From Pelotomaculum sp. UBA3103 (lineage in GTDB: Bacteria; Bacillota; Desulfotomaculia; Desulfotomaculales; Pelotomaculaceae): a stretch of 11,152 nucleotides of DNA. Shown here piece by piece: positions 5,465 to 11,152 of the stretch. A model generated the notes under the pieces. The model ran no database searches, was not told where the DNA came from, and saw only the letters and a program-made list of their open reading frames with translations. The stretch covers positions 1-11,152 of the forward strand of contig DFAP01000018.1 in assembly GCA_002365855.1 (NCBI GenBank). The letters are read 5' to 3'. The position numbers and the translations under genes were made by a program. The number at the start of each line of letters is the position of its first letter. Positions within the stretch are counted from its first letter, which is position 1.

Positions 5465-8116
5465 TTGAACCCATATATGCTTTATTTCAATGAGATAGAC
5501 AGCGCCCTTTTGCCTGATGTCGGGGGAAAAGGCGCCAACCTGGGAGAAATGAGCAAGGCCGGATTTCCCGTGCCCCGGGGATTTTGTATTACAACAAGCG
5601 CTTACAAGGAGTTCACCGTGGCAAGCCATGAGATGAATGAACTGCTGGATTTGCTGGATAAGCTGCGGCCGGATCAACTGGATGAAATCAGCAGGCTGGG
5701 CCAACGGATCCGGAACCACCTGGAGTCCGTTGCCATACCCGAAATGGTTAAATCAGCGATCATCGAAGGGTGGCAGAAGTTGGGGGAAGATCGGGAATAC
5801 GCCGTCCGGTCCAGTGCCACAGCGGAAGATTTGCCGACGGCATCTTTTGCCGGCCAGCAGGAGACCTACTTGAATGTGAAAGGCACGGATCAATTGCTGC
5901 AGGCCGTGCGGAAATGCTGGGCTTCGCTGTTTACCGACCGGTCCATTGTCTATCGCGCCAGAAACGGTTTTGCCCACCGGGCGGTATTTTTATCGGTGGT
6001 GGTGCAGCGGATGGTTTTTCCCGAAGTGTCGGGAATTATGTTTACGGCCGATCCGGTAACCGGCAACCGCAGGACCGTGTCCATTGACGCGAGTTTCGGC
6101 CTGGGGGAAGCGCTGGTCTCCGGCATCGTCTCGGCCGATTTATACCAGGTCAAATCAGATAAATTGACCAAAAAGCAGATCGCCAAAAAAGAAGTCGCCA
6201 TCTATGCCAGGCCGGAGGGCGGCACAGACAAAGTAAAGCTTACTGGCGACAGGCAGACGGCGCCGTCTTTGTCTGACGAACAGGCGGTCAGGCTGGCCCG
6301 GATGGGACGGAGCATAGAAAAACATTTCGGCTGCCCGCAGGATATTGAGTGGTGCCTGGCTGACGGCGAAATATTCATTTTGCAGAGCCGGCCGGTTACC
6401 ACCCTCTACCCCGTTCCGCCGGCAGAAACCGGTGATCAGGTCCGTCTTTTCCTGTCATTCGGTCATGTGCAGATGATGACTGAAGCCATAAAGCCCCTGG
6501 GGATATCGGTGCTGAGGACTTTTATCCCTCTGGGCAAAAGTTCGCCGCTGGGAGAGAGCGACTTCCTGGTGGAAGCCGGCGGAAGACTGTATTCTGACGT
6601 GATCACCCGGCTGCTGGAGTATCCACAGTTAAGGAAACAGCTGCCCAAATTACTGCTCAACGTGGATGAATTATTCAGCCGGGCGGTGCGGGAATTCGTG
6701 GAGAGAGAAGAGTTTCAAACAGCAGCGCGCCCCGGCAAAAGAATAAAGTTCACTTTGGTAAGAAAAGCCTTTCCGACGGTGTTCTCTATTCTAAAAAATA
6801 TCCTGTACCGTGAGAACGACCAGGCCATTGATATGATGAACCAGTTCATCACCGAAAAAGTCGATAAAAACAGAAAATTACTTCTGGAAGTGTCCGGCCC
6901 GGACAGGATCACGCGGATTCAGGAAATGCTGCACACCATACTGCCGATGGCTATTGCGAAGATTGCCCAATATTTACCGACCGCGATTATCACATACAAG
7001 CTCATTGAAAACCTATCCCGCAGGTGGCTGGGCGACACGGCCGAGTTGGGCGGCATCAGCAAGTCCCCGCCGGGTAATGTGACGACTGAAATGGGGCTGG
7101 CGCTGGGGGATATGGCCGACGAGGTGCGAGACCATCCGGCTGTGATCAAATACCTGGTAAAGGCGTCTGACGATACGTTTTTTGAGGACCTGAAGGCTGT
7201 TCCCGGCGGTGAAAAAGTCCTGCCTGTTTTCCTGGGTTTCTTCGACCGGTATGGGATGCGGGGGACGGGGGAAATAGATGTAACCCGGCCGCACTGGCAA
7301 GAGGTCCCGACCCAGCTGGTCCCCGCTATTCTTGGTCACATCAGAGGCGTTAGGCCCGGGCAGCACCGCCTTGATTTCCTGGCAGGCAAAAAGGAGGCCG
7401 AATTTGCCGCCTGCAGGCTGGTGGATCGTCTGCGGAAAAAGCCCCTGGGCTTCTTTAAAGCCATGGTCATGCGGCGGCTGATCAAGGTCCACCGCTCCTT
7501 GATCGGGATCAGGGAACACCCCAAATATTTCATTGTGCAGAATTTCGATCTGATCAAGCAGGCCATCTTGCAGGAGGGCGCCGGGCTGGCCGCCGATGGA
7601 ATCCTTGAGCATCCGGAAGAAGTATTCTGGTTGTCACTGCGGGAAATCAAGGAAGTGATAGAAACGCAGCGTTTGGACCGCGATATGATCACCAGGCGCA
7701 AAGAAAAATTCCAGCGCGATGAAAAGCTGACCCCTCCCCGGGCCATAACCAGCGAGGGAGAAATCATTACCGCCAAACCAGGAGCCCACGTGCCACCGGG
7801 GGCGCTGGCCGGGAGCCCGGTGTCGGCCGGAACAGTCGAGGGCCGCGCCCGGGTGATACTAAAATTAGGAGAGGCTAAGATGGATAAGGGTGATATACTG
7901 GTGGCGCCTTACACCGACCCGGGTTGGACACCGTTATTCCCGCTGGCGGCCGGCCTGGTGACAGAAGTCGGCGGCCTCATGACCCACGGCGCGGTGGTGG
8001 CCCGTGAATACGGCCTTCCAGCAGTGGTAGGCGTAGAAAACGCGACCCACAAAATCCGGGACGGTCAGAAGATACGAGTGGATGGTACTCAGGGGTTTGT
8101 GGAAATTCTTAAGTAA
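5465..8116 (+). CDS. rph: Rifampicin phosphotransferase-like / PEP synthase-like enzyme
   Basis: Three-domain dikinase-type enzyme that should move a phosphate from ATP through a histidine to a substrate. The TTG start has AAGGGG 8 bases upstream, and MNPYMLYFNEI fits the family N-terminus. Residues about 14-315 are the ATP-grasp PEP/pyruvate-binding domain: GGKGANLGEM with Lys22, VRSSATAEDLP with Arg115, and DIEWCL...QSRPVTT with Glu295, Gln307 and Arg309. Residues about 325-770 are the middle domain, including GEIDVTRPHW. Residues about 785-883 are the swivelling domain with phospho-accepting His841 in GGLMTHGAVVAREYG. The protein ends there, so the C-terminal TIM barrel of true PEP synthase is absent. 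At 883 residues it matches the length and domain order of rifampicin phosphotransferases (about 865 residues). Many genomes label such proteins PEP synthase. Architecture is firm; activity on rifamycins is inferred and the natural substrate may differ. Confidence 0.88.
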   Translation: MNPYMLYFNEIDSALLPDVGGKGANLGEMSKAGFPVPRGFCITTSAYKEFTVASHEMNELLDLLDKLRPDQLDEISRLGQRIRNHLESVAIPEMVKSAIIEGWQKLGEDREYAVRSSATAEDLPTASFAGQQETYLNVKGTDQLLQAVRKCWASLFTDRSIVYRARNGFAHRAVFLSVVVQRMVFPEVSGIMFTADPVTGNRRTVSIDASFGLGEALVSGIVSADLYQVKSDKLTKKQIAKKEVAIYARPEGGTDKVKLTGDRQTAPSLSDEQAVRLARMGRSIEKHFGCPQDIEWCLADGEIFILQSRPVTTLYPVPPAETGDQVRLFLSFGHVQMMTEAIKPLGISVLRTFIPLGKSSPLGESDFLVEAGGRLYSDVITRLLEYPQLRKQLPKLLLNVDELFSRAVREFVEREEFQTAARPGKRIKFTLVRKAFPTVFSILKNILYRENDQAIDMMNQFITEKVDKNRKLLLEVSGPDRITRIQEMLHTILPMAIAKIAQYLPTAIITYKLIENLSRRWLGDTAELGGISKSPPGNVTTEMGLALGDMADEVRDHPAVIKYLVKASDDTFFEDLKAVPGGEKVLPVFLGFFDRYGMRGTGEIDVTRPHWQEVPTQLVPAILGHIRGVRPGQHRLDFLAGKKEAEFAACRLVDRLRKKPLGFFKAMVMRRLIKVHRSLIGIREHPKYFIVQNFDLIKQAILQEGAGLAADGILEHPEEVFWLSLREIKEVIETQRLDRDMITRRKEKFQRDEKLTPPRAITSEGEIITAKPGAHVPPGALAGSPVSAGTVEGRARVILKLGEAKMDKGDILVAPYTDPGWTPLFPLAAGLVTEVGGLMTHGAVVAREYGLPAVVGVENATHKIRDGQKIRVDGTQGFVEILK

Positions 8117-8221
8117 AAAAAGGAACAAGCGGGTTTTTCTTATAGCTGCGAAACTGGTGAAATAAACAGGATCGAAGCTTTTATTTTTGATACGGGAGGA
8201 AAATATCAGAGCACTGGAAGA

Positions 8222-8256
8222 CAGGGTAAAAGCTCCCTGACCCGTCTAAAGGCGGG
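8222..8256 (-). terminator. Two tandem small hairpins between convergent genes
   Basis: CAGGG (8222-8226) pairs with CCCTG (8235-8239), and CCCGTC (8241-8246) pairs with GGCGGG (8251-8256), one pair being G-T. They lie 14-48 bases past the stop of the minus-strand gene at 8271 and about 105 bases past the plus-strand stop. There is no T-run of usual length on either strand, so a terminator is only one option. The rest of 8117-8270 shows nothing else, apart from a GGGAGG with no start codon after it. Confidence 0.3.
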
Positions 8257-8270
8257 CGATTAAAGATTTA

Positions 8271-8732
8271 TTAATATCTATGCTTAAAACGTTTATCTGC
8301 CTGTATCCCGCCGCGGGAACCCAGTATTTGAGACCAAACCATTCCTTTAATAAATTCTCGCTGGCTTATTCCGTCGTCAAACAGTTCCGGGCCGTCACAG
8401 CGCCCGTAAAGCTCCTGGAGGGAGTCAATATTTTTGCCACGACCGGCACGGCGCTCCCCGGCTGGTTTTACCTGTCTTCCTTTATGTCCGGAATCATTGC
8501 TGACTGTAGTTAACTCACCGCCACGACTGGCCGGATATTCCGGCAAGTTCAACCCCGGCCCGCTTTCGCCCGGCTCGCCTGCAGGAGTACTTTCAAGAAA
8601 CAGGTCCTCCGAGTTGAAGGGCAACTCATCCAGGAACGCATCAGATTTGCCCCGGGATTCGTAACGCTTCATCAGGAGCCTGACACTCCTTAAGATAATT
8701 ATCCCCATAAGAACAAGCCAAATATATTTCAC
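8271..8732 (-). CDS. Small membrane-anchored protein of unknown function
   Basis: I do not recognise a family. The 153-residue protein starts with one hydrophobic span (residues 3-17, YIWLVLMGIIILRSV) followed by Arg and Lys, giving a single N-terminal membrane anchor with the rest probably in the cytoplasm. Residues about 35-100 are rich in Gly, Pro, Glu and Ser and look disordered. Residues about 104-145 (SLQELYGRC, then QREFIKGMVWSQILG) look helical. The start is a GTG, with AAGGG 9 bases ahead. It begins 25 bases after the floA stop, so it is very likely the last gene of the nfeD-floA operon. Position and membrane anchor suggest a role at FloA membrane domains, but this is inference from context only. 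Confidence 0.75.
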   Translation of the reverse strand: MKYIWLVLMGIIILRSVRLLMKRYESRGKSDAFLDELPFNSEDLFLESTPAGEPGESGPGLNLPEYPASRGGELTTVSNDSGHKGRQVKPAGERRAGRGKNIDSLQELYGRCDGPELFDDGISQREFIKGMVWSQILGSRGGIQADKRFKHRY

Positions 8733-8757
8733 AGCAACACGCCCTTAGCATTACTTT

Positions 8758-9762
8758 TTATCTGTCAGGCAGTACTGGACCGCTTTCTCCCTTGCCCTGG
8801 CCCATCTTTGAAAGCGAGTCGCGCATGTGGGTGTCCGCCAGAATGTTTTTCAGATTGTAATAATCCATTACTCCAAGATTACCCTGGCGCAGGGCATCGG
8901 CCATAGCCAGAGGTACTTGAGCCTCTGCCTCAACCACCTTGGCACGCATTTCCTGAACGGACGCTTTCATCTCCTGCTCCCTGGCCACCGCCATGGCTCT
9001 TCGTTCCTCCGCCTTGGCCTGGGCAATCTGCTTGTCCGCCTCAGCCTGGTCGGTTTGCAGCTGCGCCCCGATATTTCGCCCAACGTCCACATCAGCGATA
9101 TCAATTGACAGAATCTCAAAGGCCGTTCCGGCGTCAAGCCCCTTGCTCAAGACAGTCCGGGAAATCAAGTCGGGATTTTCCAGTACGTGCTTGTGGCTTT
9201 CCGCGCTTCCCACGGTTGTAACCACGCCCTCACCAACCCTGGCCAGAATAGTTTCTTCGCCTGCGCCGCCAACTAAACGTTCGATATTGGCCCGTACGGT
9301 CACCCTGGCGATAACTTTTACCTCTATGCCGTCTTTGGCCACCGCTGATATTAACGGAGTCTCGATCACCTTGGGATTCACGCTCATCTGCACAGCCTGA
9401 AAGACTTCCCTGCCGGCCAGGTCGATAGCCGCCGCCCGCTCGAAAAGCAGTGGTATAGCCGCCCGCTCCGCGGCAATTAAAGCGTTGACTACCCTGTCCA
9501 CATTGCCTCCGGCCAGGTAATGCGCTTCAAGCTGGTTTACGCTGATATTAAGGCCGGCCTTGTCGGATTTAATCAGCGGGTTGACGATCCTGGTTGGCGG
9601 CACCCTCCGTAAGCGCATGCCGATAAGGGTAATTATGCCCACCCTAACCCCGGCCGCCAGGGCTGAAATCCATAAGCCAACAGGAACAAAGCTAAAAATT
9701 ACAACAACACCGATCAAAATTAAAAAAACGAGTAATAGAGTTGCAATAGATCCGGCGCCCAT
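8758..9762 (-). CDS. floA: Flotillin-like membrane scaffold protein FloA
   Basis: SPFH/flotillin-family protein that assembles in functional membrane microdomains and affects membrane fluidity and signalling. The ATG at 9762 has AAGGAG 8 bases upstream; the GTG at 9771 overlaps that site and the ATG at 9768 is too close. The 334-residue product is close to Bacillus FloA (about 331). Residues 3-49 are two hydrophobic stretches forming the membrane-inserted hairpin. The SPFH domain follows, with [16 protein letters not shown], then [20 protein letters not shown] and [15 protein letters not shown]. Residues about 237-290 form the Ala/Glu-rich coiled coil for oligomerisation ([20 protein letters not shown]). 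The family ending [11 protein letters not shown] is present. It lies 33 bases after nfeD, its usual partner. Confidence 0.96.
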   Translation of the reverse strand: MGAGSIATLLLVFLILIGVVVIFSFVPVGLWISALAAGVRVGIITLIGMRLRRVPPTRIVNPLIKSDKAGLNISVNQLEAHYLAGGNVDRVVNALIAAERAAIPLLFERAAAIDLAGREVFQAVQMSVNPKVIETPLISAVAKDGIEVKVIARVTVRANIERLVGGAGEETILARVGEGVVTTVGSAESHKHVLENPDLISRTVLSKGLDAGTAFEILSIDIADVDVGRNIGAQLQTDQAEADKQIAQAKAEERRAMAVAREQEMKASVQEMRAKVVEAEAQVPLAMADALRQGNLGVMDYYNLKNILADTHMRDSLSKMGQGKGESGPVLPDR

Positions 9763-9795
9763 ATTCATCACTCCTTCAAATATTTATCAGTCAGA

Positions 9796-10299
9796 TTATT
9801 CAACCACAGCTATCTCCTTCACCACAACCCGCGAGCCCTCCACCTTGATCACCTTGACCCGCATACCGGTATGGATAAATTCTCCTTCAGTCACCACATC
9901 CAGGCGATGTCCTTCTATCTCCGCTGAACCTGACGGTCTGAGAGGGGTCAGGGCAATACCTTCCTTTTCGGTAAAAAGGCTTAATCCCGGCGTGGGAGCA
10001 ACATATCCCTCTTTACTATTTTGCTTGTTTTGCAGGGTTAACTTGTACCACATGTTATAGCGGGACATCATCCGCAGCCCCAGAACCAAAATAACGATAG
10101 TGGCTACGAGAGCCAGAACAAGGGCCGCCGTTGCCTGAGTAACATCCACCGCTAGCAATAATACCCCCCAGCCCACTAGGATGATCCCAACGATGCCGGA
10201 CACACCAAAACCGGGAAAAACGATAGCTTCCAGCACAAATGCTATAACTCCTAATAATAACGCAAGAAAGGCCAGCCAATTGACTAATTCTGGGGACAT
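9796..10299 (-). CDS. nfeD: NfeD-family membrane protein, short form
   Basis: Partner of the flotillin FloA. The 167-residue protein has membrane spans at about 8-28, 31-50 and 57-76, with the NfeD motif EAIVFPGFGVSGIVGI at 24-39. After a polar linker, residues about 100-165 form the C-terminal OB-fold (GIALTPLRPSGSAEIEG, then GMRVKVIKVEGSRVVV). It lacks the ClpP-like protease domain of long NfeD proteins such as Bacillus YqeZ. The ATG start is supported by a near-perfect AGGAGGTGAT at 10317-10308, 8 bases upstream, so the short form is real and not a cut-down reading. It heads the operon with floA and the small membrane protein. Repeat copy 2 begins only 2 bases beyond its ribosome binding site. 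Confidence 0.92.
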   Translation of the reverse strand: MSPELVNWLAFLALLLGVIAFVLEAIVFPGFGVSGIVGIILVGWGVLLLAVDVTQATAALVLALVATIVILVLGLRMMSRYNMWYKLTLQNKQNSKEGYVAPTPGLSLFTEKEGIALTPLRPSGSAEIEGHRLDVVTEGEFIHTGMRVKVIKVEGSRVVVKEIAVVE

Positions 10300-10318
10300 G
10301 GTTTTCTATCACCTCCTA

Positions 10319-10388
10319 GCACAGGGGGACGGTTCTCGTGTGCGCGTAGCACAGGTAGTACAGGTAGTACAAGAAACGGTTATCATGT
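10319..10388. repeat. REP-like repeat, copy 2, with tandem 9-base units
   Basis: The core at 10319-10348 differs from copy 1 at one base in 30 and keeps the GCACA/TGTGC arms around GGTTCTCG. It is followed by three tandem 9-base units of the form GTAG(C/T)ACA(G/A) at 10346-10372. It then runs into TTATCATGTAC, a string also found beside copy 1 (2533-2543). It fills the gap between the nfeD ribosome binding site and the methyltransferase stop codon. I see no clear vegetative promoter for nfeD in or near it. Confidence 0.75.
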
Positions 10389-11012
10389 ACGAGATAAGCG
10401 GCTTCTAAAGATATAATTCTTGACATCGTATGCGATAAGTTTGGAGTCCAAATATCCCTCCCGCACAAATTCAAGTCCGGCTTTTTTCGCTTCTTGAATT
10501 ACGTATTCTTTTGTATATAGATAAACCGTCCTCTTAAGCTTTCTGCCATCCACCTCAAGACAACTCATTTTATCACTTATTCCCTCACCGTCAACTATTA
10601 TGATTGCGACATGACCATTCCCGGTCAGAATACCTCCTATGTTTTTAAGGACCTTGAGAAAATCCTCAGGTGCAAGATGCGGCAGCGATCCACTGGCGAA
10701 TACACCGTCAAACCTGCCAAATCTCTCGTCAAGATCCCGAAAATCCACTACTTCAAACCTGCATTGCGGACATCTCTCCCGGGCTATGCGAATACATTCC
10801 TCACTAAAATCAACCCCAACAACGTTAGCCCCCGTTTCAGCGATCCGCATGCTTTCATATCCGGGGCCACAACCCAAGTCGAGTATTCTCGGATTTGCAG
10901 GAAGCATAGATACAAAATCCAATATCGTGGGCTTTAATATCTCTTCCTTATACCATTCATCCGCTGTTTTTTTCGCTGTCAGATCATAAAAAAGCTTAAT
11001 TTCGTTGTCCAT
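10383..11012 (-). CDS. Class I SAM-dependent methyltransferase
   Basis: Rossmann-fold methyltransferase of the Methyltransf_11/25 type; the substrate cannot be told from sequence. In 209 residues, motif I is ILDLGCGPGYES (43-54) and the acidic loop is VVGVDFSEECI (64-74). Motif II is VVDFRDLDERFGRFDGVFA (88-106), and the post-motif region is SLPHLAPEDFLKVL (109-122). The start ATG has CTGGAG about 7 bases ahead. The last residues, SRLSRT, and the TGA stop fall in TACATGATAA, a string shared with the repeat family, so the C-terminus may have been set by repeat insertion. The gene is bracketed by repeat copies 2 and 3 and is 83 bases upstream of nfeD. Confidence 0.88.
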   Translation of the reverse strand: MDNEIKLFYDLTAKKTADEWYKEEILKPTILDFVSMLPANPRILDLGCGPGYESMRIAETGANVVGVDFSEECIRIARERCPQCRFEVVDFRDLDERFGRFDGVFASGSLPHLAPEDFLKVLKNIGGILTGNGHVAIIIVDGEGISDKMSCLEVDGRKLKRTVYLYTKEYVIQEAKKAGLEFVREGYLDSKLIAYDVKNYIFRSRLSRT

Positions 11013-11050
11013 GATTTAACTCCAGGGTTATTATACCACAGCCAGTGCCA

Positions 11051-11114
11051 GCGTCTGGGGACGCAGACCACAAGACCACAGGGACCACAGTACAGGGACC
11101 ACAGGGACGGTTCT
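11051..11114. repeat. REP-like repeat, degenerate copy 3, with GACCACA tandem units
   Basis: GACCACA occurs four times (starting at 11066, 11074, 11083 and 11097), then ACAGGGACGGTTCT (11101-11114), which is the head of the core of copies 1 and 2 with two bases missing. A small hairpin, GCGTC (11051-11055) with GACGC (11060-11064), lies ahead of it. The layout of tandem units beside GGACGGTTCT matches the other copies. The remaining 38 bases of the window show nothing I can assign. Confidence 0.55.
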
Positions 11115-11152
11115 TCTGGTATAAGCAGAAGTATTGTTTTAAAATCATAGCT

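Noticed and set aside
7013..7612. 199-residue minus-strand open frame
   Set aside because: It lies wholly inside the phosphotransferase gene, whose domains are continuous on the plus strand, and looks like no protein family.
5465..8116. True phosphoenolpyruvate synthase (ppsA)
   Set aside because: The protein lacks the C-terminal PEP-utilising TIM barrel and ends right after the phospho-histidine domain.
8190..8250. Riboswitch between the phosphotransferase and floA operon
   Set aside because: The hairpins match no riboswitch consensus I know and lie downstream of both genes, not ahead of one.
9560..10060. 166-residue plus-strand open frame
   Set aside because: It spans the nfeD-floA boundary on the opposite strand; its Thr/Ile/Pro-rich composition is typical of an antisense shadow.
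10346..10372. CRISPR-like or microsatellite array
   Set aside because: The units are 9 bases long with no spacers and only three copies; they belong to the intergenic repeat.

Overview
The window reads as a piece of chromosome from a spore-forming, low-to-mid GC Firmicute, most likely a clostridial relative of the Peptococcaceae (Desulfotomaculum/Pelotomaculum type). This is an inference from a CotJC-type spore manganese-catalase fragment, an NfeD-FloA pair of the Firmicutes type, strong AGGAGG-like ribosome binding sites, frequent TTG/GTG starts, and intergenic GGACGGTTCT-type repeats that I associate with such genomes. No rRNA, tRNA or CRISPR array is visible.

Region 1 (1-2052) looks like the end of an integrated element. 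It holds the C-terminal three quarters of a large serine recombinase (the 5' end is outside the window), then a convergent hicA-hicB toxin-antitoxin pair, then an A+T-rich stretch with short direct and inverted repeats. Immediately after this comes the C-terminal two thirds of a manganese-catalase/CotJC gene (2017-2469) that has lost its N-terminus, followed by a hairpin that looks like a terminator. The simplest readings are a decayed gene next to an old insertion, or a spore gene still interrupted by an element whose other end carries the missing N-terminus. The sequence here cannot separate the two.

Region 2 (2470-5464) has an intergenic stretch with a REP-like repeat, then three separate minus-strand genes: a conserved protein of unknown function, a UbiE/MenG-type methyltransferase whose ribosome binding site points to a TTG start, and a small nitroreductase. 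A 289-base divergent control region with an 8-bp inverted repeat separates the nitroreductase from the next gene.

Region 3 (5465-8116) is a single large plus-strand gene. It encodes a three-domain phosphotransferase: an ATP-binding domain, a middle domain and a swivelling phospho-histidine domain. It has the length and domain order of rifampicin phosphotransferase, not of true PEP synthase.

Region 4 (8271-10317) is a minus-strand operon of a short NfeD, the flotillin-like FloA and a small membrane-anchored protein of unknown function, probably acting in membrane microdomain organisation. Region 5 (10318-11152) is a class I SAM methyltransferase gene bracketed by two copies of the same repeat family seen near 2560. 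One copy touches the nfeD ribosome binding site and supplies the stop codon of the methyltransferase.
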